A DNA stretch of 64,000 bases. Source: Alentia gelatinosa. Its lineage: Eukaryota; Annelida; Polychaeta; Phyllodocida; Polynoidae. Position numbers and translations under genes: made by a program. Positions 22,026 through 33,410 of the stretch are shown here, piece after piece. Every line of letters starts with the position of its first letter. Positions within the stretch are counted from its first letter, which is position 1. The notes beneath the pieces are model-generated. The model was not told where the DNA came from. It saw only the letters and a list, made by a program, of their open reading frames with translations, and ran no database searches. The DNA is taken from contig OX465581.1 of NCBI GenBank assembly GCA_950022655.1, positions 33,327,300-33,391,299 of the forward strand, in the 5' to 3' direction.

Positions 22026-24870
22026 GGATAGCGTTCCATCCCGCTGCATCGTGGTGACAGTGATGAGCGAAAATATTTCATTCTAAATCTGTTTTCATGT
22101 TTGAAGTATTGGAAGGTATCTCCTCATGCAGTTTAAAACCTGCTTTTTTTTCTAACCCGGCTCTGCAATCCGCATGAAGATCAGGTTGATACTCAGGTCT
22201 TGTTGCAATGGGAAATCATACCTTAAAGATCATAAAAGCAGCAGACAGATGTAGGAATAGTTTAGGTAAAGACCGTTATCGGAATGGGACTAGTGCCAAG
22301 GATGGAGGAATTGGTGCCAATGAGATTGGTCTAGTATCAGTGAGAACAGGCAGCTAAAGGTCTCATCGATAGCACGTGATTTATGTCAATAGATTGGCGT
22401 TCAGATGATAAAGCACTTTTCCTTAAAGTCTAAGGTCATCTCCGTGCAAAAGGGCGCAATATTTAGTCGTCGCGTAAACGTGGCAAGGCTACCACTGGGA
22501 CGAACACTAAGCGTCGCCATTTTATAAGAACCCGAAAAAAATACAATCGTTGGATTCTTCTGATGTAAAGGTAGCCGGTGCCATTATTTACCATTTTCAG
22601 GAAAGCTGAGACGGCTTTGATTTCATGCAGAGTGGGTGAGGTTGGAGGAGGGGCAACTCCCACAGGGGAGGAGGCGACTGAAGGACGGTGTGATGGGTCG
22701 GAAGGTCGAGCAGCAGTGCGGCATCTCTTCCCCTGATCAAATCATGTAAGCTGCCTCTCCATACGTCACAACGGAAGAATATGGCACACATCCTAACGTC
22801 ACTGTCTCGGAGAGGCCGTGTCCTTCAGAAAGGATTCTGCCGAGCTACTAAACCAAGAACTCTGTAGCAAGGAGGGACGCAGAGCTGTGGTAATTACCTA
22901 TTTAAAATATAAAGACGAGACCGTATCGGTTTACCTATACATGTGTGTGACTATAGAATATTGGCCTGGAGTGATATAACCAACATAGATATATCCGATG
23001 CCTAAATGTCCTCTATTCGTAATGTTTATGCGCTCTAGTTTTTGGGGAGATTCTTACAATCTCTGGAATGGGATGGGTCAGCCTGAGGCCCTGGCTGGTC
23101 AAACTGTAGTGGATATAATTGGAAATGGTATTGCACTGGGACTTACTACCTTTAGCAAGGTGAATGATGCTTCTTGTACTATCATATCCGGAAAGCATTA
23201 TGTGTCTTAATCTTAACAACAAACATGTTTTCAGAACAATAGATATCTTTTATTGGGTACATGTATAGGTACTACTATTGCAATTTGGTCCCAGATATAA
23301 ATCATTTGGTGGCGTTGGTAAAAAGTCACCCGATGTACTTAAGAAACCTAACCTTTGGGAATGCGCTTGAAATATTAAATACAGATTTTGGTATGACAAA
23401 ATATATCAATGATTTCCTGCTATAATCCATACTGATACAATGTTTCCAAACCGGTATTTCAAAATTCTATTGAAATATCAACTCAATATCTGCTTCAAGA
23501 TATTGACTTAAGTTTGATATTATGGGTTATATTTGATATGATAAACCCGGTTATTCATAGTATCATAATATACAGTATCATGAACCCGGTTATTCACAAT
23601 AGCATAACACACATATAAATCATCATGCAATAATGTTTAAAATGTTGTTTATTAGCAATGTACATGTGTCTTCATGCAGCTATCATACAGACAAACGCAA
23701 TACATGGTAATATCTGGAACACACCTGATTTAAGTTATACAACTCATGTTTACTTCAAGTATAATGATTCGCTCATTTTGTACAACCATAAATTTTTCTT
23801 TATGGTCTTAACCATATAGTCCAGAAAATGTATTCGTCTGTTCTGTGTCACACTAAAGTTGGGGATACAGTTAGTGATCAATGGTCACTTGTCTCAATCG
23901 GTTCCCAATATATTGCTTAAAGCTACTGTCTAAATATCGTATTCTGTTGGCGTCTATGGTCAATGAACGAGTAGGGAAGGAGGTGCTCTATGAAGTACGA
24001 TTTCTGCAGTTCGCTTTGGGTGTCACGATTGTTATCCATCAAATCGTCATCTAGATTCGGCCATGTATTCATGGGTTAATCGTGCAGTGGCGTAGGATGA
24101 TGATGTCGCAAGATAATGGTGAGCAGGTGAATGTTAGGTATCAGAGTTGGTTTGTGTTGACTATGGATCGGACTGCATGGCAGATTCATTTACCGATCGC
24201 CGTTTCACCTGTGAGTGGTCGCTGTGCGGGTGGGAGCCTTGGTACATGTGCACACACCGACACATGCAAGGAGAATAAATAAGTGGTGCTTAGTGAATGA
24301 ATATGTGTGACTACACATACATACAAGTAATCAAGCAAAGTACTGGAGTAGGCCTGTGTAAACTGCTTATGGTCAGAATTATCACTGAACAACCCACCAC
24401 CTGGAGGAGGGATGTGTGAGGTGGGAGGGGGGAACGTGCCCATTAAACCGTCCACCCAACATTTCCGACTGTTATACAATTTTTCCTTGCTAAGTGGCGA
24501 GTCATGATTATGCGGGACCAATCATACATGTAGGCAGCAGCACTCATCGACGTCTTCAGCGGGAAGAGAGAGTGGGTTACGTAATACAGATTGTTAGACC
24601 ACTAAGGCGTGCAATCCATAATGGACATTGATATGGATGCATTAAGTGCCATCTGCAAGCAGTATGACGCAGTGGTTGGCGGAGCATAGAGGGCACACCA
24701 GGATGCCTATTTGTGTAATCAATGCCTTACACATCTTCGAAAATTAGCATAGAAAGTAAAGGCCCATTTGTCTCGATTGTGATTTTTAGAAGTGAATCAT
24801 AAATGAACGTTTGATTGCTCATCTAAACACTGTAAATCATTTAGATGATTCTTTCATGTTTCCATAATAC
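22026..24870. other. Unannotated AT-rich stretch
   Basis: Contains a two-copy direct repeat at about 23537-23607 (listed separately). The frame at 22998-23210 looks mildly protein-like but overlaps a minus frame of equal length and has no known domain. Confidence 0.5.
23537..23607 (+). repeat. Two-copy 39-bp direct repeat
   Basis: ATAAACCCGGTTATTCATAG and ATGAACCCGGTTATTCACAA start 39 bases apart, and each is followed by (T/A)ATCAT or AGCATA sequence. It is a local tandem duplication. Confidence 0.75.
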
Positions 24871-25383
24871 AGGTATCTAGGTTATAATTGCCAGATGGTT
24901 ATCCAAATGTTAACGTTACATATGAGACTGGTATTAGATATCTTATATCAAGTGATACCATCTATTAACTATAAACAAATATGATGTTCATCTTTGATGA
25001 CTGAGCGTGCAATTCTAAAAGCTAACAATTAAAAGGTTTGTGTTTTACTAACTAGTCTAAAGCACACTGATATACCCATTGGCTTTATTCAGTCGGTGGG
25101 TCATTTGCAGCAACCTTTCTGGTACTATGCCAAACAAACACTTCGACAACTGCCTGTGTATCCAAATCGGTACCAAATAGGTCCAATTGGGCACCAGATC
25201 AGTGAGGTAATTCAATCTGATGTGATTGGTCATGGTCAGCTGGGTATTCCCCTAAGAAACTCTAAGACACACTGGCCCTCTGCACCTTTACCAATGCTAC
25301 AGTCCTGACCTGCATGTATAGTGAATATATCAAAACTCACTCTAGAGTAGTCAGCTTATCTGAGCATGTCCCACGCTCAAAAG
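24871..25383 (+). repeat. Dispersed repeat B, copy 1
   Basis: Aligns by eye in the same orientation with 62050-62530. Shared blocks are GAGCGTGCAATT..TAAA, a central GTGATTGGTCATGGTCAGCT block (about 25221) with GGG(T/C)AT following, CTCTAAGA, and TAGTGAATA. The 3' end TATCTGAGCATGTCCCACGC + TCA is a short hairpin, followed by AAAAGA where other copies have AATAAA. No coding frame or tRNA-like head was found. It could be a non-LTR 3' end, an LTR fragment or a SINE. Confidence 0.65.
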
Positions 25384-25739
25384 ATTTAAACTATAAATCA
25401 ATCGAATTGCAATATCCTGGTTCACACAATTACATTACGACAGAAGTGGTAGACTCTATAGAACGCAATTACAGAACAGATATCCGGATTTACTCGGTAT
25501 ACAGGATCACACGTTAAATTTCGCAGAAAGATTAGGGCAAAACAACACAAGATGACGTAGTGACATGTGTTGACGCAATGTCGTCCTGTGGCGACGTTCC
25601 CAGGGGTCGTCCTTCCGGACGGTATATGGGATTGCAGGCGACCCCCTTGGGTCTGGACAACGTCAACAAAACCAGCACTGAAATATTCAGTGTTTGCAGC
25701 CAAAATATTGGGTCGCGTTTGATCGATGGAATCGATTCT
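25384..25739. other. Unannotated stretch
   Basis: A 159-codon minus-strand frame (25422-25901) spans this region, but its length is near what chance allows and no domain is visible. Confidence 0.4.
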
Positions 25740-25935
25740 CGTCTGCTCCAGTGTTGAACATGCGCACGTAAAACGAGCAGCACGCGCGCTACGTGCGCGT
25801 AGATTTAGCCTGCTTGTGTGTGTTGGTGAGTGGACGGCTACCCACCGGCTCTCCCCTCCATGGTAAACATCATCTAAGGGAACTTGTGTCCACACCGCCA
25901 TGCCGCGCTGCTAATTCCCGCCATTTTGGGTCATT
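25740..25935 (-). promoter_or_regulatory. CpG-rich promoter-like patch (NRF1, E2F, YY1-type words)
   Basis: TGCGCACG (25761-25768) and a CpG-dense near-palindrome GCGCGCTACGTGCGCG (about 25784-25799) resemble NRF1-type sites. TTCCCGCC (25915-25922) is an E2F word overlapping GCCATTTTG, which read on the minus strand is a YY1-type CAAAATGGCGGG. YY1 sites often lie just downstream of transcription starts. On the minus strand the 159-codon frame opens about 20 bases further down, at 25901. The promoter reading is inference. Confidence 0.35.
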
Positions 25936-27774
25936 CTCCAGGGTAGGACTAAGAAATTCCAGAGAGTATTTCAATCATTTCTGCTATTGGCAATGGCCAC
26001 TGCCGCCAGAGCAGGTTTGGTCAGGCACTAAACCCGGTCATTGTCTTAGGTCTCTGATACACATACAGGTGAACCGTGATAGGACAAGTGTCACAATCTG
26101 GACCTGTCTCTGATGTGTGTGCATCATATCTGTTCTGTCTCGTCTCCAGTTGTCCTCACTTATTACGAGGATTTCTAACATGTTTGGAATCTAGATGTAG
26201 CATCTTTTATTCACACTGGATCCTTTATTAACCCTAAAGTGACACTTCCCATTCTCGCAAATCCCATCTTCTAGTGGTTCCAGCCCTGAGTTCCTGCAGT
26301 CAGTCTAACTTAAGTTTCGATAATGTGTTTTTTATGGCGGGTGATTCGCTTGTACATTCAATCAAGTAGTCTAAAGTACGCATACTGTCATGTCGACCTT
26401 TTCCGTGGGTTGGCTTTATTTTTCAGGGTCTATTGTTATGTAGCGTCCGCTTCCTGGGTCACGTGAGAAGTGCACGGTTCACACGTGAGAAAACGGATGC
26501 ATCAAGCAAATGGACGGTGTGTGATTTGTAACCATGAGCTTCCCAGAAATACAATAGATTTATTCAATATGGGAAGCAATAGATCTACTGTCTCGAAATA
26601 TTATATATGAAAACACAAGACGAGATGACCCATTTGAAAATCAAAATAAAGGTTTTTACAGGTTTTTTAAGGCCCAAAACATGCTTTTATAGGTTTTTAG
26701 GGTTAATATATTCAGCATAATAAGAGTCAAAATAAAGTGAACCCAGCAAGGTGCGGTAAATTCCCAAAGATTGTTCTGTCTAAGTACATCTCGTGATCTC
26801 ATATAATCGGGTAATTGAGAACTATTATGGACAAAAGGGTGGGACTAATTAACACCCTCTCGTAGTAATGGACAATGTTTACTTTATTTCCATGTTTATC
26901 TCTCTTACAATGCCACCTATCTTTGGTTTGCAAAAATACTTGGCATGAGAAACAAAATACATGCATAGGAATAGACACGCCAACATAATCAGTCTCTAAA
27001 ACGAGCAGGTACAAAGGACAAGTATGAATTATTTCTCCCCTTCAAAGGGGTAATCTCGACAGGATCTGAAAGTCCCTCAATTACGCCCCTCCCCTGTTTT
27101 TTTTATCATGGCCTTGCTCGGTTATTAAGGACAAAATCTGCGAGTAAAGAATGCAGTTGGATCTGCTAATCACGCAGTCGCTGAATATAGATCGCTCTTA
27201 TTAGCCTAAACCGGCCAGCTACTAGGATGAAGACCAGCTGGTAGCGACATTACGGCAAGTGTCAGGATTACCCGTGAGGGGCGTAAGAACAGGTGAAAAG
27301 GAAGATCATAGTGTATTATTGGTGTGAGGGTGTGACCGGAGTAGGCGCACTTGATAAACAACTTTTTATTTTATCATCATTGTTAAGGACTACACAATTA
27401 ATACCTTTCAAGACTTCGATATATTAGGAAGGTGAAGGGGATTGCCAGGTATATGTGAAAGGATGCAAGCGGGAGGGGGTTACGATGAATATGGAGCATG
27501 AAGGGAGTGCATAAGCAAGGACTGGAATCGTTAGGACAGGTAGAAAAGGAGCCGAATGGTTGAAGTAGAGTGAGTAGTGAATCAAAACTACTCAAGGAGT
27601 AAAGTAAGTGAAGCATTGGAAACAGCGGGAGTAATGAGGGATAGTGGTTTCGACTACAAGGTTGGAGGAAGAAGGTTTCTTGCAACCTTTTGGTCTATGG
27701 TCAGCGGTATAGAATGATAAGTGAGCATATTAGGTGCAGCAGCAAGGGGTAGTTACTCCTAGATATATGGGAAA
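25936..27774. other. Unannotated stretch, purine-rich part at 27430-27690
   Basis: Poly-T/GGTTTTT motifs recur at 26650-26702. A purine-rich plus-strand tract (GGGAGGGGGTTACG, GGGAGTAATGAGGG) lies at 27430-27690. No gene, no fixed period. Confidence 0.5.
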
Positions 27775-28000
27775 AGTGTTGCTCCAGTAATATCGGATCG
27801 TGTCGAGCAGTATCGTTATTTTAATCTTGAACCGCTACCTTTTACAACACCGCATTTTCAGTGTCAAATGTGAAAGTTTCGTTAGACTTTTAGCTGGATA
27901 TAGATGGCGACATAATTAGGATACGATCCACAAAATATCTGGAGCAACGCTTTCGACCTCAGATCGTTATTCTGCGATCCGCAGAACGTCGAGCAACGAC
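27775..28000. mobile_element. Small TIR element (MITE-like) with duplicated right end
   Basis: The left end AGTGTTGCTCCAGTAATATC (27775-27794) continues to GGATCGTG. The right end at 27923-27951, read on the minus strand, starts AGCGTTGCTCCAGATATTTT and continues to GTGGATCGTATC. A second right-end-like block at 27972-28000 (minus: GTCGTTGCTCGACGTTCTGC then GGATCGCAG) lies 49 bases on. So the element has either a tandem-duplicated end or two nested insertions. No coding capacity. Confidence 0.65.
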
Positions 28001-29164
28001 CCCCAGAGAAGGTAACCGTCATTATACAATGATTTAGTCTAGTCTTTTACATGTAACTCTCTTCTCCCCAGGCTGTTCTGTATCAAACTAAACATAGAGC
28101 ATAGTTTATGTCACATATATCAAACACTGTACTTTCATTCACCATTATATAAGGTGAAGTGAATGTCAACCTTCAGGATTCTGAGGAAGTATCCATTCTT
28201 CACGAAGGAATTGGAAGGCCTCTACTGAATAGGTCATGATGTCCACCGAGGGTTATTTCATATAGAATAAAACGTAAAGACTGGGAATACATTCAATGAT
28301 AACGATGACTATCTCTTTCATCACAGTGTTTTTGCCCGTTACACAAAAAACTCCACAAGCCATGGATCTTTCTGTAATATTCCTCACGAAAATGGCAGCT
28401 TGTAGTGACATTTATCTTTATTTCCCAAATCTCCAATATCTAGCGGAGATTTAATGTATATCATTTCATGCTAGAAAACGTGTCACACGATATCCAGATA
28501 GAGATGTCTTCATAAAATGTGCTAGTCCGCCTTTATCTCATAATTCACAGAAAAAGCGAAAACGGTTGAAAATATGGCCATGACATTTTACTGCCAAAGT
28601 TCGGGTAACTTGAAATAAAGGTCAGTCAGTAATGTTATCATTAGTCTTTATCACCAATTAAGGCATGTAGTAACCTTTCTATCATCTATGTGAATTCAAT
28701 TACTAATGTTAGGCAATAGACATCTATACATAACCTGAGTAAATTACCCAACAATACCAACCATGAGATAAAGGGCCGGATCTGTTTGTACCTGTGCGGC
28801 AAATTACCTCCATGGAAACCTAATTGATAAAAATGGAAAATTGCATCCGCGCCTCAAAGGTGGGTGGTAATCAGGGTAAAGAGGATCGGTATTAAGTTCC
28901 GGGGCGATATCAGAGCTCACAGTGGAAAACTTCCGGTCAGAGGACACACAGACAAGGAGAGGGTCTGTGTATTCAAAGGAGACTGTGGTCCGCGGGCGAC
29001 CCCTCAGTGACCATCATCACTAACCAGCGCTACCCAGCAAAGTTGTTCCGAGTATTGCTCAAAACGAGTGCTCAAATTAGACTTATGTCTGCTTACTCTT
29101 TACATACAAAGGCCTAGGTCAGTGGCCGCCATTTTTCTAAATTATCCTTCTCTTTGTTATTAGC
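28001..29164. other. Unannotated AT-rich stretch
   Basis: Nothing recognised except a small hairpin CATTCAC..GTGAATG at about 28137-28166. Confidence 0.55.
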
Positions 29165-29191
29165 ACCTGGCCTCTAGTGGAGAGGCCAGGT
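29165..29191. repeat. Perfect 11-bp stem hairpin
   Basis: ACCTGGCCTCT (29165-29175) and AGAGGCCAGGT (29181-29191) are perfectly complementary around the loop AGTGG. The loop side also forms CCTCTAGTGG, close to a CTCF core. The role is unknown. Confidence 0.7.
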
Positions 29192-29429
29192 CACTAAATC
29201 TATTACGAAACCACTATGAACGCACAGCATCGCTACCATGGTGAGCTATGCCACCTTGTCGTATTTTCTTTTAGGATTCCCTAGGGTGTTACTTAACCAC
29301 CCAGTCGGTGTGTCTACCCTGTACTATTCCGTCTCCTATTTTACTGCTTCCTATATCATATCTTAGCTGCACCCTTATGTACTACTAATCTCTTCTCTAT
29401 AGCCCTGCTATGCCATTACCTATAGCTAG

Positions 29430-29710
29430 CTACTAACCCGTCTGAGCTGCTCTCTGACGCTCTGAGCTCTTCCCTGTCGCCTTGAATTATCCTCGGGGCT
29501 GGGCCGGGCACTCTGAGCTCCTGTATGCCACCCTCAGCTGCTCTCCTAGGTTTCCTGAGTTGTTGCTTGTCGGTCTAAGCTGTCTCATATTTTCCAAGGT
29601 CCCCCTCTCACCCTGAGGTGTCTCATATTTTCCAAGCTGTTCCGCGTTATTCTTAGCTATGTCCCATTTGCCCAGCTAGTCACCCTCAGCTGGCCTTATT
29701 CCCGCGTATT
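29430..29710 (+). repeat. Degenerate tandem region, CCCTGAGCTGCTC theme
   Basis: Words of the type TCTGAGCTG, CCTCAGCTGCTCTC and CCTGAGTTG recur through the tract. The 17-base word GTCTCATATTTTCCAAG occurs exactly twice, 39 bases apart (29582 and 29621). It is a decayed minisatellite. Confidence 0.65.
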
Positions 29711-32700
29711 CTTCTCCAAACGCAAACTAGTTTACAATTCCATATTCACTTTACGTTTAGATCTCGGATTTACAGTTATTGCCAAAGAATTTAGGCTTTT
29801 TACTAATATATATGTGTTTGTATTTTTCTCTCTTCTGGTGTGTTTTTCGTCATACCGCGGGTATGGTTTGAAAACACCCTTTCCACAGAAAGGTCTTTCT
29901 ATGTGGCGAGATTTTTTTGATTTTTTTTTACTAGTATATGTTCTTCCAAATGCAGAAAAAATATTCTTTATTAAAGATAACGCTTTCAAACATGATACCA
30001 CAAAGCTTTCAAATACAATAATGTCAGGTCTGAAACATCGGAGGTCACAGTGGCTGCCCGTGGCGTGATTCTCAAATGGAAACCGAGCCATCTTTAATCA
30101 CAACACCAGGAGCGGGAAATTAGAATTCCATCCACCACACTATTTTGTGATGTACAGCTCGCTCGGGTCAGGGCTTCATTGGCGTTTACTGCTGTGTCTT
30201 CGGTATAACACAGGGTGCCAAGTCAAGGGCGAGAAAGTCTGAGTCACCACTGACGTACACGTACCTGTGTGAACTCAATCTGCCTGCGTATAGGGATAGC
30301 ACCTGGAGCCTTTGGCAGAAGTGGGCAGTGGGTGTAAGTGTTGTATGTGAGCAATATGCGTCAGCATGGGGTAAGAAGAGCTGGAGGGGAGGTGCTCAAA
30401 CGCCAGGAAAAACCGCGATGGGCAGGACGGACAGTTACAAATCATTGTCACGGTCAGGCCCAAAATATACTCATGCCTTGAGGCGTTCACCTGCCCCAAC
30501 CCGAGCTCACTTACCCATCACCCGGACTGAAGTACTTCTCCCCAAATCGCTTCTTTGGATCGCACTTACTAAAAAGACATCATAGCTTTTAAAATTTGTT
30601 CTTTAGAGAAAAAACTCATATTTGATGTTGAAATAAAAATAACACTTACGTTCCTGTGAACCTTTCCCAATCACTTCACAGTGAAAACATTTAGAACTGG
30701 AAACAGAATTTGGGGCCTTGCCGTGTGGTGCGGCATGTAGAGGTGGAAAGGGCAGGAAGCGGCCCCACTCTGCGGAGGGCGCCAGGCGTTGGCACGGAGC
30801 CCGCACGTCCTTCGAAGCCAGAAGCCGTTGGGTACGACTTCAGACGTCGGGCGCCGCAATGAGCTCGTGGTGAGCTGCTCTCCACGTGGGCCGCACTGAC
30901 CTTCTCCTCCAGTCAGACACCATTCTAACACCTGGTATCCCGCCGCCTACTCGGCCAGTGTTCCACACGCGTGTCTTACCCTAGCTGGTGCAGGTAGCCT
31001 CAAGCAGCGCACACTGAGCTGCTCTGTACCACTGGCTCAGGTGGGAGATCAGAGCGGCCCGAGCCTGGTGGAAAACCAGAGGTAGGCGCAGGTAAAGCCT
31101 GAGGCAGGGTGAAGCTGGTGCCAGCTCAAGGTATTACTTGGTCGGTATCATGCGAATTCCTAGCCATACGTCTGAGTGAGTGATGGAATGACGACCTGAT
31201 TCCACACCGGTTAAATGTATGGAGACCCCAAGATACCTCAAAAATAGGCATTATGAACACATACATATAGTAAGCTGAGGGTGGCAGGTGTCTCTAGCAA
31301 ATAAAGGTAGGGCAACTACAGGCAGTATGCACAACGGGTTGGGCATGTGTGTGTGAGAGGTACTACATGTGTATCAATATTCTCAGGGATGCTCAGACCA
31401 CTGCACGCACAAAGCAATCTAGCAGATACCCAAGTAAGCATGGATCCAGACTGATATAGATAGATTGAATAAATGACAATCCATGTGATTGAAAGCCTAG
31501 CCGATAAAAGCAATACATGAAGCAAGCTCAGGCCGTTGAAATAGAATTTGAATGCAGAGACTGATCAAAGTTCAGGACCGTACGGTGAAGGCCAACTCGC
31601 CCGTATGAGCAAAGTCAGAACGATGCAAGCTCATGGAATCCACGTGTCAAGCCAGACCAAACAGAGAGCAGTGACTGGGACATCAAAGCTGTGAATCATG
31701 TAGCCAGCCGCCCTAGATATGTGTGATGTCTGGCAACGCATTGTACTTTAATGTAAAGGCATGGACGCGTTGCGTCAGCTCATATGAGAAAAGGTCAACT
31801 TTTGAGTCGCTGCTTGGCGAGTAGCTCAGCCACACCGAGTCGCTCGCCCCCGGTGCAGTTAAATGGCACACTGGCCTTTGTGGCACTCTCGAAAACAACA
31901 TCAATGAAGCAAAAAGTCGCAGACATTTTGGCAGATTAAGTAACGATGGCTTCCGTTTTTCCATCGCCACCGCCGACTACGTCTACTATTGGGTGTAACC
32001 AGCGATTAAGTGCCACGTCCGTCTGGGAAGTGGTCACTTCTGTTGTTACTAGCGCAACGACCTGTACGGCCCGCCTGGGAATGGGAAGGACCGACCGAGT
32101 TTTAATGTCAGACCTGTTTATGTTAGTATTTTTACCAACAGTATCAAGCAAACGGCTTACCATACCGGCGTTGGTTATCGTCTGTCAGGGCAACAATGTA
32201 CTTACCTGAAAAAGAAGCAAAAACAAACATTAATCAGTGAATTAAAAGCGATGGAAATAATTAACACTTACGACACCGGTAGAGATAACTATCTGCAATA
32301 TCATCGTCCATAAGTAGTAGAGTTAATTACAGTGGAGTTCACCACTAGGGTGGAGTACTATAGGTCAACTGCGTTCTTGTGTCTGCCTTAAGTGGGTAAA
32401 GATTTACACCCGAAAAGTTCTAACCAGTTGAGGACGTAGATGGTGGACCAGACTGTCTTTGGGATTATATGGGCCTGTCACCTCCCTACTCCAGCTGCCC
32501 CGGCACACAGGCTTGTGATATTTACTGGGAGTCGCCTCTGTTAACACCACATTCAGCGGCGGCGACAAGCGACACCCGGCAGACCAAGTTAGCGGATATT
32601 ACGCGCTGCCTATCTATCGAGCAATGTCTGCTATGGAGAGCCTTCGGCATCGGTGCCCGCCGAGATTTATTAGGGCAGACAATCTTGTGGCATTAAGAGA

Positions 32701-33195
32701 AGCCACCCCTGCCCTTCAAGGCCGTACGCAGAGGACTGCTATCGCTCGACCCATATAGCTTCACGACTCCCCCCCCCCTCAAACATACACACCACCCCGA
32801 CCAGAGCCCTCAGGCCTAGGCGATCGGTCGGGCGTCACGTGACCACCGACCACCGGAAATGAGACAACAATCATGGCTGCCCACTGAGTGTTACACCGGA
32901 AGAGGTCGACACAAGCGCCCTCTCGGTGGCTATTGGCCACGCTTCCTCCCCAGCCTACTCCTCTACTCAGGGCCACAGACAGCTTCATTGCCGAGACCAT
33001 GCCCTGCTTAGCCAACAACATCCACAGCCGCACCATCTACATCCACAACAGCTTTCACATCTACATTCACTCGAACACCTAAGACAAAGTTCCTAACAAT
33101 GTAAGAAAACCACAAACAAATCCCCAATCATATCTATACCAACAGCCACACCTGTATCAACACATCACGTATATATATACGTACAGGATATTGGT
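29711..33195. other. Unannotated stretch with GC-rich part at 30690-31130
   Basis: The GC-rich part has frames on several strands but no domain. GGTGGGAGATC, GGTGGAAAACC and GGTGCCAGCTC words around 31040-31130 hint at a decayed repeat. A C10 run lies at 32769-32778. Frames at 31936-32209 on both strands are unrecognised. Confidence 0.45.
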
Positions 33196-33410
33196 CACAT
33201 AGCTATTGTGTTATGGAGGCAGACATCTTGCTCTCCGACACTAAACAAAAAAACACAAGTGGCGTGTCCAGTTATCAATGGATATTACAGTTAATATTTT
33301 TTTTGTTTCTCATCAAAGGGTTTAGCCTCGTCTCACGATTACCTAGATCTAGATAGACCAGAAAAGAGTGAACTCGTCTTCCAACTACAGTGGCGCTAAC
33401 TTACAATTTA
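33196..33410 (+). repeat. Dispersed repeat A, copy 1
   Basis: Aligns in the same orientation with 39280-39492. Shared blocks are CACATAGCTATTGTGTTATG (CACATAACTATTGTGCTATG in copy 2), then a CATCTTGC block, CACAAG(T/G)TGGCGTG-type sequence, ATCAATGGAT and the 3' end CTACAGTGGCGCT. Length is about 215 bp. No TIR and no tRNA-like head were detected. It is an unclassified interspersed repeat. Confidence 0.75.

Noticed and set aside
23910..23930. miR-137-like TATTGCTT
   Set aside because: Only the seed matches, with no precursor fold.
25422..25901. 159-codon minus-strand frame as a protein-coding gene
   Set aside because: Length is close to the chance maximum for 64 kb on six frames, overlapping frames run on the other strand and no domain is recognisable. 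Kept only as a weak finding because of its promoter-like upstream patch.
32769..32778. C10 tract as a functional polypyrimidine splice signal
   Set aside because: No AG-exon follows in a supporting frame. Simple homopolymer.
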